DNA of 16,742 nucleotides from an uncultured Oscillospiraceae bacterium (GCA_910589085.1 CAJUSG010000023.1:1-16742); one strand, 5' to 3'; positions 1 to 7,073 are shown, counted from the first letter of the stretch. Notes: a model not told the origin generated them from the letters alone. Numbers and translations are program-made.

Positions 1-59
1 CCCGTATCATCACCGTCACCGACTCCATGCTGGAGGAGCTGGTGAACATGAAGCGGTAA
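1..59 (+). CDS. flgE: Flagellar hook protein FlgE, C-terminal end only (partial)
   Basis: The reading frame is open from base 3 to the TAA at 57-59 and ends in RIITVTDSMLEELVNMKR. This resembles the C-terminal helix of hook and rod family proteins, whose last residues typically read 'TSDEMLQELVNLKR'. The helix packs with its partner at the protein N-terminus to form the D0 core of the hook tube. A hook gene directly upstream of flbD and motA is the usual arrangement in Bacillota and supports FlgE over FlgG. Only about 18 residues are visible, so the name rests on this short tail plus context. The start lies outside the window. Confidence 0.75.
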   Translation, partial: RIITVTDSMLEELVNMKR

Positions 60-83
60 TCCCCTCTGAATTGATTCATTGAT

Positions 84-119
84 CCGGTCCGTCCCGGGGG
101 GAGCTCCCCCCGGGACCGG
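84..119 (+). other. GC-rich intercistronic hairpin between flgE and flbD
   Basis: Bases 91-116 form a perfect 26-base palindrome (half-site GTCCCGGGGGGAG). An alternative outer pairing exists between 84-90 (CCGGTCC) and 113-119 (GGACCGG). No T-run follows; the next bases are CAGACAAGAAAGGAAGG, which lead into the flbD ribosome binding site. It is therefore not a standard intrinsic terminator. It more likely acts as an mRNA-stabilising or processing hairpin that sets flgE and flbD-mot expression apart, but that role is inferred. Confidence 0.55.
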
Positions 120-143
120 GCAGACAAGAAAGGAAGGTTTGTC

Positions 144-359
144 ATGATCCAACTGACTAAGCGCAACGGCGAGAGGTTTTTGGTCAACCACAACCAAATC
201 GAGAGCATTGAGATGATTCCCGAATCCAAAATCGTCATGATGAACCGGGATTACTTCATTGTCCGTGAGGACCCGGACACAATTATCAAGCGTATTACCG
301 AGTACAACGCCAAGGTGCAGGATGTGCACCGTGCCCTGACCGTCGTGGACCGGCGCTGA
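144..359 (+). CDS. flbD: Flagellar protein FlbD / SwrD family
   Basis: This is a 71-residue protein of the small FlbD family, which is normally 60-75 residues long and encoded between flgE and motA or fliL. The family pattern is visible: a start of MIQLTKRNGERFLVNHNQIE, a central 'IVMMNRDYFIVRED' strand pair, and an 'IIKRI' helix. In Bacillus subtilis the homologue SwrD supports swarming by raising stator-generated torque. Here it lies directly upstream of motA, which fits that link. The ATG at 144 has a good upstream site (AAGAAAGGAAGG). There is no signal peptide or membrane segment, so it is expected to be cytoplasmic. The following 132 bases before motA contain no gene. Confidence 0.87.
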   Translation: MIQLTKRNGERFLVNHNQIESIEMIPESKIVMMNRDYFIVREDPDTIIKRITEYNAKVQDVHRALTVVDRR

Positions 360-491
360 GACCGAGAGGAAGGGGCGCGTTTGACAGGCGTTGCGCCTGC
401 CCGCGGGGATGCGCGGCACCGACGCCTTTCAAATGCACCCTTAGAGAAATAAAAGACGCCCCCGGCGGGGGAGAGGAGTGGACTCGCAGTT

Positions 492-1316
492 ATGAATATT
501 ACTTATATCATCGGTGTTGTCGCCGCCTTCGGCGTTATGGTCATCGGTATGATGCAGGGCGGTACGGATGGATTCCTGACCGTCAGCCAGATCGGCAACT
601 TTGTGGACGGCGCCTCCGTGTTCATCACCATCGGCTGTACCTTCGCCGTGCTCATCGCCAGCTTCCCCATCCCGACCCTGACCGCCATCCCCAAGCACTT
701 CGCCGTGCTGATGAATACCAAAAAGTATGACCCCATGGCCATCATCGAAAAGCTGGTGGAGCTGGCCCAGGTGGCCCGTAAAAACGGCCTGCTGGCCCTG
801 GAGGAGATGGGCAACCAGGAGAGCGACCCCTTCTTTAAGCAGTGCATCATGCTGGTGGTGGACAACAACGACGCCGACCAGGCCAAAGAGATCATGATGA
901 ACGACATCGAGCAGTCCTCCGCCCGGCACGAGGACGCCGCGGGTATGTACGACAAGGCATCCTCCGTGGCCCCCGCCTTCGGTATGGTGGGTACGCTGGT
1001 GGGTCTGATTAACATGCTGAAGGGTATGGACATCGAGGCCGGCGGCGCCAGCACCATCGGCACCGCTATGGGCACCGCCCTGATTACCACCCTGTACGGC
1101 TGCGTGCTGGCCCATATGATCTTTGGCCCCATCGCTACCCAGCTGCGCCAGCGGGACGAGGAGGAGACCCTTTGCAAGCTGATTATCGTAGAGGGCATTA
1201 TGTCGATCCAGTCGGGCGCGAACCCCAAGTTCCTGCGGGAGAAGCTGCTCACCTTCCTGGGACAGAAGCAGCGGGACGGCGGCGGCGACAAGAAAGGCAA
1301 GAAGGGCGGCGAATAA
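492..1316 (+). CDS. motA: Flagellar stator subunit MotA
   Basis: MotA forms the five-subunit ring around two MotB chains that converts ion flow into rotation. The 274-residue protein has hydrophobic segments near residues 4-22, 40-58, 155-175 and 190-212. Family landmarks are present: the cytoplasmic torque residues R96 and E104 (same eight-residue spacing as E. coli R90/E98), the APAFGMVGTLVGL segment with P161, and the second conserved proline in FGPIATQL (P213). The C-terminus is a charged Gly/Lys tail (GGGDKKGKKGG). A short ccccc-GGC-ggggg hairpin (459-471) precedes the ribosome site GGAGAGGAG. MotB follows after 33 bases. The T168 position is discussed in the findings for ion choice. Confidence 0.95.
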   Translation: MNITYIIGVVAAFGVMVIGMMQGGTDGFLTVSQIGNFVDGASVFITIGCTFAVLIASFPIPTLTAIPKHFAVLMNTKKYDPMAIIEKLVELAQVARKNGLLALEEMGNQESDPFFKQCIMLVVDNNDADQAKEIMMNDIEQSSARHEDAAGMYDKASSVAPAFGMVGTLVGLINMLKGMDIEAGGASTIGTAMGTALITTLYGCVLAHMIFGPIATQLRQRDEEETLCKLIIVEGIMSIQSGANPKFLREKLLTFLGQKQRDGGGDKKGKKGGE

Positions 1317-1349
1317 GCCGCTCCCCTGTGAATGAACTGAGGTGAAACC

Positions 1350-2153
1350 ATGGCAAGCATTAAAAAGAAGAGCTCCGGCGGAGGCGGCGGCGCCAACTGG
1401 ATGGATACCTACGGCGACATGGTGACACTGCTGCTGTGCTTCTTCGTTTTGCTCTATTCCATCTCCAGCATCGACCAGACCAAGTGGATGCTGGTGGTCC
1501 AGAGCTTTAACCGCAACGCGGTGGTTAATCCGGAGCAGACCGTTCCAGGCCCGACTGACGATCCGGATAATAAGACGGGCGGCAACGAGATGCCCGCTAC
1601 AGACGATGTTGAGAAGGCGCTGGATACGCTGTATCAGTATCTGAAGCAGAATGTGGCCAGCGACAGCATCTCGGTCAGCCAGGGCGACGGCTATGTGTTT
1701 ATCTCCTTCGCCGACGCGGTGTTCTTCGACGGCAACAGCTTTACCCTCAAGCCCGAGGGAAAGGCGGTGCTGGACCAGATTATTCCCGCCCTCACCGCGG
1801 CCTGCCCCTATGTCGACGAGCTGGAGGTGCTGGGCCACACCGCCCAGCAGTACGCAAATACCCCCAACCCCATTGAGAATGACCGCCGGCTGTCCTCAAA
1901 CCGGGCGGATTCCGTGGTCATCTATTTGCAGGAGCGTATTCCCAGCGACGTCCTGGACCCCGGCCGGCTGGTGTCCACAGGCCACGGCCAATGGCGCAAT
2001 GTGTCACCCAACGACACCGAGGCCCACCGGGCTAAAAACCGCCGAGTGGAAATGGTTGTTACCGGCAAGAATCTGGAGGATATGCTGTCTGACAGCTTGA
2101 CGCAGTATTCAACAATGTATAAGACTGCCACTGACGGCACCACGACGGAGTGA
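1350..2153 (+). CDS. motB: Flagellar stator subunit MotB
   Basis: MotB anchors the stator to peptidoglycan and carries the ion-binding aspartate. The 267-residue protein has a short basic N-terminus with a Gly run (SGGGGGAN), then one membrane helix (about 19-38) containing D23 in the YGDMVTLLLCFFVLLYS segment. A variable periplasmic linker (about 55-100) follows. Residues about 110-238 form the OmpA-like peptidoglycan-binding domain, seen as LGHTAQQ, NDRRLSSNRADSVVIYL, STGHGQW and the NRRVEMVV end. The start is supported by GAGGTGA seven bases upstream. It follows motA directly, and fliM begins 53 bases later. No fliL lies between motB and fliM, although it does in many relatives. Confidence 0.96.
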   Translation: MASIKKKSSGGGGGANWMDTYGDMVTLLLCFFVLLYSISSIDQTKWMLVVQSFNRNAVVNPEQTVPGPTDDPDNKTGGNEMPATDDVEKALDTLYQYLKQNVASDSISVSQGDGYVFISFADAVFFDGNSFTLKPEGKAVLDQIIPALTAACPYVDELEVLGHTAQQYANTPNPIENDRRLSSNRADSVVIYLQERIPSDVLDPGRLVSTGHGQWRNVSPNDTEAHRAKNRRVEMVVTGKNLEDMLSDSLTQYSTMYKTATDGTTTE

Positions 2154-2206
2154 TGCCAGGCCCTCCCCGCGGGGGCAGACCGAGTTAAGCAGAATGAGGG
2201 AACGAT

Positions 2207-3196
2207 ATGGCCGAAGTTTTATCACAAAGTCAAATAGACGCCCTGCTGAACGCGGCCAGAAGCGGAGAACTGGACGTAGACAAGCCGGCGGAAAAGACAA
2301 CGGAACAAAAATACCGAAAATACGACTTCTACAGTCCGCGTAAGTTCACCAAGGACCGGCTGAAGATGCTCAACAGTATCTTCGAGGGCTACGCCCGGGT
2401 CATTAACTCCAGAATCAACGCCCTGCTGCACACCACCTGCGAAATTGAGGTGGACAGCGTGGAGGAGCAGCGCTACTACGAATTTTCCAACGCCCTGACA
2501 GAGAGCGACGTGGTGGCCCTGGCCAAAATTGACCTGGAGGAGCTTCAGGAGGACACCCCCATCCTGGTCCATCTGGATACGCCGGTGGTGCTGTCCATGC
2601 TGGACCGCCTGATGGGCGGCGAGGGAGACCCGGACTCCACCCTGTCCAGCGACTACAACATGACCGACCTGGAGCTGAACATGTACGAGGACCTGATCCG
2701 GGATATGATCTCCGTTATGGGCGGCAGCTGGGAGAACTACATCACCCTCCACTTCGAGTATGTGCGCACCGAGGTGAATCCCACCCTGGTACAGCTCATC
2801 GGCTACGACGAGACCGTGGTGATCGTGGGCATCAATATCAAATTCCCCAACTGCAACGGCCGGCTGAGCCTGTGCCTGCCCGGCGTTATGCTGACCAATA
2901 TCTTCAGCGAGATCAGCAAAAACAACACCCGCCGGACCACCGGAGAGGACAAGTCGGAGGAAATTTTCGATTCCCTGCGGGATTCTGAGCTGGAGATTGT
3001 GGCCGAGCTGGCCAGAACCCGCATCCTGCTCAGCGACCTGTACCACCTGAACATAGGAGACGTGGTGGATATCAAGCGCCCCAAGGACTCGCCCGTATTT
3101 TTGAACATCGGCGGGCGAAGATGGTTCGACGGGCGGATGGGCACCAGCAACAAGCAGGTGGCCGTGAAAATTGGAGAGACCTACATCAAAATGTAG
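2207..3196 (+). CDS. fliM: Flagellar motor switch protein FliM
   Basis: FliM forms the middle layer of the C-ring and receives CheY-P to change rotation. The 329-residue length is typical. The N-terminus (LSQSQIDALLNAA, residues 5-17) is the classic CheY-P binding peptide (EIDALL type). The middle CheC-like domain (about 40-230) carries LMGGEGD (135-141), matching the conserved GGxG loop that contacts FliG. The C-terminal FliN-like domain (about 255-329) includes VVDIKRPKDSPVFLNIGG. The ATG at 2207 has GAGGG six bases upstream. The gene is followed after 20 bases by fliY. Assignment is near certain. Confidence 0.97.
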   Translation: MAEVLSQSQIDALLNAARSGELDVDKPAEKTTEQKYRKYDFYSPRKFTKDRLKMLNSIFEGYARVINSRINALLHTTCEIEVDSVEEQRYYEFSNALTESDVVALAKIDLEELQEDTPILVHLDTPVVLSMLDRLMGGEGDPDSTLSSDYNMTDLELNMYEDLIRDMISVMGGSWENYITLHFEYVRTEVNPTLVQLIGYDETVVIVGINIKFPNCNGRLSLCLPGVMLTNIFSEISKNNTRRTTGEDKSEEIFDSLRDSELEIVAELARTRILLSDLYHLNIGDVVDIKRPKDSPVFLNIGGRRWFDGRMGTSNKQVAVKIGETYIKM

Positions 3197-3216
3197 GCTA
3201 AAAGGAGCGAATCTGG

Positions 3217-4488
3217 ATGGAAGATATTATTTTTAGCCCGATGGTAATAGACGCCATCGGGGAGATCATGAACATCAGCTTGGGCTCCTCCGCCACCGCG
3301 GCCTCCAACATGCTGGACCACCGGGTGGACATCACAACGCCTCGGGTGAGCGTGATTAACGCGGAGGAGTTTACGCTGGGCAAGATCGAACCGGCGGTAG
3401 GCGTGGAGATCAAGTATGTCTGCGGCCTGGAGGGCAGCAACATCATGCTGCTCAAGCGCAGCGACGTGAAGGCCATTGTAGATATCCTGCTGTGCACCGA
3501 GACGCCGGATGAGGAGTTTGAGCTCAACGACCTGTCGATCAGCGCCGTCTGTGAGCTGATGAACCAGATGATGGGCTCGTCCTCCACCGCCCTGTCTGAC
3601 CTGCTGGGCCGGATGGTCAATATCTCTACCCCCGAGTCCTTCGAGATGACTGACCTGGACAAGGTGAAGGAGGAGCACTTCCCGGTAACCCAGGGCCCCG
3701 TGGTGGTGGTCCGCTTCAACCTGACCATCGAAGGGGTGCTGGACAGCGAGTTCATGAACGTCATGTCGGTGGAGCTGGCCAAGGAGCTGGTGTCCGGCTT
3801 CGGCCTGGACCTGGACGACACAGGGGACTCGGAGCCTGCCCCCGCGCCGGCCCCGGCTCCCGCACCCGCCCCGGCGCCGGCCCCCGCCCCCTCCGGCGGC
3901 GGAGCCTCGCTGAGCCAGGAGGAGATCGAGAAGCTGATGGCCGGCGGAGCCCCGGCGGCTCCCGCACCTGCCGCCCCGGCGCCGGCCCCCGCGGCGGCCA
4001 CGGCAGCCCCGCCCGCCGCTCCCCCCGGAATGCCCCCCATGCCTCCGGCGGGAGATCAGGGGGCCTACCCCGGCTACCCGCCCTATGGACAGTACCCCTA
4101 CCCCTATCCGCCCTACCCCATGTACCCGCCTCAGCCCGCGCCCCCTCCGGAGCCCAAGGTCATCAATGCCCAGCCCCCACGTATGCGGGAGCTGGACGCC
4201 GAGTCCCAGCTGGGCGCGGAGCAGAAGCAGAATCTGGACTTGATTATGACCGTCCCGCTGGAGGTGGCGGTGGAAATCGGCCGGACCCGGCGGAAAATCC
4301 AGGATATCCTGTCCTTCTCCAAGGGCTCCCTGGTGGTGCTGGACAAGTTGGCCGGCGACCAGGTAGACCTGCTGGTCAATGGACAGTGTGTTGCCCGGGG
4401 CGACGTGGTGGTCATCGACGACAACTTTGGCATCCGGATCACCGAGATCCTGCAAAAGCCCGATATCAATGAGTTGGTTCGGGGCTGA
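3217..4488 (+). CDS. fliY: Flagellar switch protein and CheY-P phosphatase FliY, with unusual linker
   Basis: FliY combines a CheC-type CheY-P phosphatase with a C-terminal FliN domain in the C-ring. Residues about 1-195 are the phosphatase part, with both active sites intact: D12xxxE16xxN19 and S109xxxE113xxN116. Residues about 336-423 are the FliN domain (MTVPLEVAVEIGRTRR, DLLVNGQCVARGDVVVIDDNFGIRI). Between them lies about 135 residues of Ala-Pro and Tyr-Pro rich linker. The linker contains SLSQEEIEKLMAGGA (231-245), a CheY-binding-like peptide. In B. subtilis FliY such a peptide is at the extreme N-terminus; here the protein starts directly at the phosphatase domain. At 423 residues it is longer than the usual ~380. 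The start is fixed by AAAGGAG upstream of 3217. Confidence 0.95.
   Translation: MEDIIFSPMVIDAIGEIMNISLGSSATAASNMLDHRVDITTPRVSVINAEEFTLGKIEPAVGVEIKYVCGLEGSNIMLLKRSDVKAIVDILLCTETPDEEFELNDLSISAVCELMNQMMGSSSTALSDLLGRMVNISTPESFEMTDLDKVKEEHFPVTQGPVVVVRFNLTIEGVLDSEFMNVMSVELAKELVSGFGLDLDDTGDSEPAPAPAPAPAPAPAPAPAPSGGGASLSQEEIEKLMAGGAPAAPAPAAPAPAPAAATAAPPAAPPGMPPMPPAGDQGAYPGYPPYGQYPYPYPPYPMYPPQPAPPPEPKVINAQPPRMRELDAESQLGAEQKQNLDLIMTVPLEVAVEIGRTRRKIQDILSFSKGSLVVLDKLAGDQVDLLVNGQCVARGDVVVIDDNFGIRITEILQKPDINELVRG
3835..4155 (+). repeat. Low-complexity Ala-Pro / Tyr-Pro coding tract in fliY
   Basis: Within fliY, bases 3835-3891 encode alternating Pro-Ala for 19 residues. Bases about 3946-4056 encode a looser Ala/Pro-rich stretch, and about 4057-4155 encode a Tyr-Pro-Gly rich segment (YPGYPPYGQYPYPYPPYP). 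The SQEEIEKLM peptide is encoded between the first two tracts (3907-3951). The DNA is a degenerate GCC/CCG/CCC repeat, prone to length change by slippage. The protein segment should be extended and disordered. Confidence 0.85.
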
Positions 4489-4543
4489 GTGTGATTTCGT
4501 TATAGCTATATTATATTAAAATTGTAAAAAAGGATGGTAAACT
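4489..4543 (+). promoter_or_regulatory. AT-rich leader of cheY, possible internal promoter
   Basis: This 55-base gap is strikingly AT-rich in an otherwise GC-rich cluster. It contains the palindrome TATAGCTATA (4501-4510) followed by overlapping -10-like hexamers (TATATT at 4507 and 4512) and then the AAAAAAGGA ribosome site of cheY. No good -35 hexamer sits 17 bases upstream, so this is only a candidate promoter. The AT-richness may simply keep the start of cheY unstructured for strong translation. Confidence 0.3.
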
Positions 4544-4909
4544 ATGGCTAAGATTCTTACGGTTGACGACGCTGCTTTTATGCGCAAGGTCATCAAGGAT
4601 ACCCTGAGCAAGGCTGGCTACACAGAAATCTATGAGGCCGAGGACGGCGCCATGGCGGTGGAGAAGTACAACGAGCTCAAGCCCGACCTGGTGCTGATGG
4701 ATATCACCATGCCCAATATGGACGGCCTGGAGGCCCTGAAGGCAATCCGGGGCTCCGACCCCAACGCCAATGTGGTTATGTGCTCCGCCATGGGCCAGGA
4801 GACCATGGTCATCGACGCCATCCGCTCCGGCGCCAAGGACTTTATCGTCAAGCCCTTCAAGCCCGAGCGCGTGCTGAAGACCGTTACCTCCATCGTGGGC
4901 GAGCCCTGA
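4544..4909 (+). CDS. cheY: Chemotaxis response regulator CheY
   Basis: This is a single-domain receiver of 121 residues. All receiver landmarks are present: the acidic pair D8/D9, phospho-acceptor D53 (LVLMDITMP), the switch serine S81 (MCSAMG) and K103 (IVKPF). Phosphorylated by CheA, it binds FliM (and in Gram-positives FliY) to control rotation. It lies between fliY and fliO, exactly as in B. subtilis. No CheA gene is in the window. The start ATG has AAAAAAGGA upstream. The stop codon is followed after one base by the fliO start, so the two are probably translated together. Confidence 0.94.
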   Translation: MAKILTVDDAAFMRKVIKDTLSKAGYTEIYEAEDGAMAVEKYNELKPDLVLMDITMPNMDGLEALKAIRGSDPNANVVMCSAMGQETMVIDAIRSGAKDFIVKPFKPERVLKTVTSIVGEP

Positions 4910-4910
4910 T

Positions 4911-5270
4911 ATGCCACAGGCCCTTCTCTCCGCCTTCAGCCTGCTGGCCGCCATCCTTCTGGTGCTGGCGGGGGCCTATGTGTTTACCCGCTGGGCCAGC
5001 AGGAATCTGAATGGCGGATTGCTCACCGGCCGCAGCGGTGGCCGCATCCAGGTGCTGGACCGGGCCGTGTTGGGCCGGGATCAGGCGCTGCTGGTGGTCA
5101 GAGCCGGAGAGCGGTATCTGCTGCTGGGCAGCACTCCCTCGGGGGTCACGCTGCTGGCCGAGCTGACAAAGGAGGAGGGGGAGAACTGGAACCCGCCCGC
5201 TCCGAGGCCGGAGCAGAGAAGTCTGCCGGAGTTTTCTGACCTGCTGAGGCGGCTGAGAGAGAAAAAGTAA
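4911..5270 (+). CDS. fliO: Flagellar biosynthesis protein FliO (FliZ-type)
   Basis: This is a 119-residue membrane protein with one hydrophobic segment (about 6-27, LLSAFSLLAAILLVLAGAYV) and then a small basic cytoplasmic domain. The sequence GRIQVLDRAVLGRDQALLVVRAGERYLLLGSTPSGVTLLAEL is the FliO pattern (the family often reads 'VLERLPLGPKRSLVLVRVGGR..LLLGVT...ITLL'). FliO helps assemble the FliP ring of the export gate. The placement between cheY and fliP matches B. subtilis, where the gene is called fliZ. The ATG starts one base after the cheY stop; no strong Shine-Dalgarno is seen, which suggests translational coupling. FliO is weakly conserved, so position carries part of the call. Confidence 0.8.
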   Translation: MPQALLSAFSLLAAILLVLAGAYVFTRWASRNLNGGLLTGRSGGRIQVLDRAVLGRDQALLVVRAGERYLLLGSTPSGVTLLAELTKEEGENWNPPAPRPEQRSLPEFSDLLRRLREKK

Positions 5271-5309
5271 GAACGTGGTATGCCGGCCGATGAAACGAGG
5301 TGAGGAAGA

Positions 5310-5978
5310 GTGCCGACTGATGCGCTGATTAATGTAAACGGAGAGAGCGTTCAGACGCTGGAGATACTCTTCCTGACAACCATCATGATGATTCTGCCCT
5401 CGATGGTTGTCATGATGACCTCCTTCACCCGGTATATTGTGGTGTTCTCCTTCCTTCGCACCGCCATGGGCACCCAGCAGACTCCGCCCAATATGGTGCT
5501 GATCGGTATGGCGCTGATCCTGACCCTGTTCACCATGACCCCTACCCTGAACGCCGTCAACGAGGAGGCCTTTCAGCCCTATCAGGCGGAGGAGATCACC
5601 CAGGAGGAGTTTTTTGAACGGGCGCAGGAGCCGCTGAAGCGGTTCATGCTCTCCGAAACGCAAATCAGAACCGTGGAGCTGTACTGCAATATGTCGGGCA
5701 CCCCGGTGCCCGCGACCGAGGAGGAGGCGCAGGATCTCTCCCTGGCGATTATAGTGCCCTCCTTTGTCACCACGGAGCTGAAGCGTGCCTTTGAGATCGG
5801 CTTCTTGCTGTACATCCCCTTCGTGCTCATCGATATGATCGTGGCCTCCACCCTGATGTCTATGGGTATGATTATGCTCCCACCCGCTATGATCTCCACT
5901 CCCTTTAAGCTACTGCTGTTTATCCTGCTGGACGGGTGGCAGCTGCTGTTCTCCTCACTGGCGAGCGGCTTCATGTAA
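5310..5978 (+). CDS. fliP: Flagellar export gate protein FliP
   Basis: FliP is the main subunit of the FliP5-FliQ4-FliR1 export gate. The 222-residue product contains the signature stretches MMTSFTRYIVVFSFLRTAMG, GTQQTPPNMVLIGMALILT and the C-terminal VASTLMSMGMIMLPPAMIS. Four hydrophobic segments are apparent. The start is GTG at 5310, preceded by GAGGTGAGG; an in-frame TGA at 5301-5303 rules out a longer version. There is no cleavable signal peptide, which the proteobacterial protein has, but the B. subtilis protein (about 221 residues) also lacks one, so this is normal for the group. fliQ begins 9 bases downstream. Confidence 0.97.
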   Translation: MPTDALINVNGESVQTLEILFLTTIMMILPSMVVMMTSFTRYIVVFSFLRTAMGTQQTPPNMVLIGMALILTLFTMTPTLNAVNEEAFQPYQAEEITQEEFFERAQEPLKRFMLSETQIRTVELYCNMSGTPVPATEEEAQDLSLAIIVPSFVTTELKRAFEIGFLLYIPFVLIDMIVASTLMSMGMIMLPPAMISTPFKLLLFILLDGWQLLFSSLASGFM

Positions 5979-5987
5979 GGAGGGAAT

Positions 5988-6251
5988 ATGGATACCAGTC
6001 AGATAACCACAATGCTGCGGGAGGGCATCTGGATTGTCCTCAAGCTGGGCGGGCCCATGCTGCTGCTCAGTATGGTGGTGGGCATACTCATCGCAATCTT
6101 TCAGGCGGTTACCCAGATCCATGAGCAGACCCTCGCTTTCATCATGAAGCTCTCGGTGGTCATCATTGTCCTTCTCGTGGGAGGGGGATGGATGATGGAC
6201 ACCCTGCTGGACTACACCAGGAGAGTTTTCGCGCTGATGGCTACTCGCTGA
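5988..6251 (+). CDS. fliQ: Flagellar export gate protein FliQ
   Basis: This is an 87-residue protein with two membrane hairpin helices (about 15-38 and 50-72), the standard size and shape of FliQ. The conserved middle GILIAIFQAVTQIHEQTL and the following FIMKLSVVIIVLL are clear. FliQ packs around FliP in the export gate and helps keep it closed. A perfect AAGGAGGG overlaps the fliP stop and sits just upstream of the ATG. fliR begins 7 bases after the stop, within the same block. Confidence 0.97.
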   Translation: MDTSQITTMLREGIWIVLKLGGPMLLLSMVVGILIAIFQAVTQIHEQTLAFIMKLSVVIIVLLVGGGWMMDTLLDYTRRVFALMATR

Positions 6252-6258
6252 GAGGGGG

Positions 6259-7035
6259 ATGGCTGTGGATTGGACCGCATTGACCCTGTTTCTGCTGATT
6301 ACCGGCCGTATGACCGGCTGTGTGGCCTTTAATCCCATCTTTGGACGGCGGGGAATCCCGGCTATGGTTAAGGCGGGATTCATCCTGCTGCTGTCTGTAT
6401 CTGTGTTCGCCATTACCCCGGTGCGGCTGGAGATGCCCTCCACGCTGCTGGGTTTGGTCCTGACCTTCCTGCTGGAGATGTTTCTGGGCTATGTGCTGGG
6501 CCTGGTCATCAGCCTGTTCTTCTATGTTCCGATGATGGCCGGCGCTGTGATCGACGCGCAGATGGGCATGTCCATGGGCGCCACCTATGACCCGGCGTCG
6601 GGCGCCCAGATTACCGTTACCTCTACGTTTCTCAACATACTGATGACAATGCTGTTCTTCGCGGCCAACGGACACCACACCCTGATCCGCATTTTTGCGG
6701 CGTCCGGACGGGTTGTCCCCTTTGGGGCGGTGGCCCTGGGGACGGACCTCTACGCCGCCGTCATTGAGCTGTTTATCAGCTGCACCATTCTGGGCGTCAA
6801 GCTGTGTATGCCGATTCTGGCGGCCGAGATGATGGGGCAGGTCGGAATGGGGATTTTAATGAAAGTTATCCCCCAGATCAATGTGTTTGTCATCAATATT
6901 GACCTGAAGGTTCTCATCGGAATGGGACTGCTCCTGCTTCTGCTCAGCCCCTTCAGCGAGTTCCTGCTGGATGTGGAGACCGAGATGCTCCTGAGCCTCC
7001 AGCGTGTGCTTCCCCTGATGTCGGGCCAGACATGA
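6259..7035 (+). CDS. fliR: Flagellar export gate protein FliR
   Basis: FliR is the single-copy subunit that completes the export gate and contacts FlhB. The 258-residue protein has six hydrophobic segments. Typical motifs include RMTGCVAFNPIFGRRGIPAMVKAG near the N-terminus, the ALITVTS-like ITVTSTFLNILMTMLFFAANGHH centre, and the QINVFVINIDLKVLIGMGLLLL C-terminal stretch. The ATG at 6259 sits only about three bases after GAGAGG; the GTG at 6265 has better spacing (MAVDW versus VDW), so the start could be two residues later. It lies between fliQ and flhB as expected. Confidence 0.97.
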   Translation: MAVDWTALTLFLLITGRMTGCVAFNPIFGRRGIPAMVKAGFILLLSVSVFAITPVRLEMPSTLLGLVLTFLLEMFLGYVLGLVISLFFYVPMMAGAVIDAQMGMSMGATYDPASGAQITVTSTFLNILMTMLFFAANGHHTLIRIFAASGRVVPFGAVALGTDLYAAVIELFISCTILGVKLCMPILAAEMMGQVGMGILMKVIPQINVFVINIDLKVLIGMGLLLLLLSPFSEFLLDVETEMLLSLQRVLPLMSGQT

Positions 7036-7073
7036 CCCCGGAGGGAAACGGCTGACAAAGGGGGGATGAATCC

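Noticed and set aside
84..119. Reading the hairpin after flgE as an intrinsic terminator.
   Set aside because: No T-run follows the stem, and flbD follows within 25 bases with a normal ribosome site.
381..409. TTGACA hexamer in the flbD-motA gap as a possible -35 box.
   Set aside because: The matching -10 position (404-409) is GC-rich and unlike TATAAT, so no vegetative promoter is supported.
441..1838. Long open frame on the - strand opposite motA and motB (465 codons).
   Set aside because: It is the mirror of GC-rich codon use on the + strand. The His/Gly/Val/Leu-rich translation matches no family, and motA and motB on the + strand are unmistakable.
3181..4455. Long open frame on the - strand opposite fliY (424 codons), Arg/Gly/His-rich.
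   Set aside because: It mirrors the Ala/Pro coding tract of fliY and lacks any recognisable domain.
5268..5293. TAAG, 14 bases, GCCGATGA: resembles a sigma-28 promoter overlapping the fliO stop.
   Set aside because: Spacing and both boxes are imperfect, and a late-class promoter inside the early export-gate genes makes little regulatory sense. Chance match is likely.
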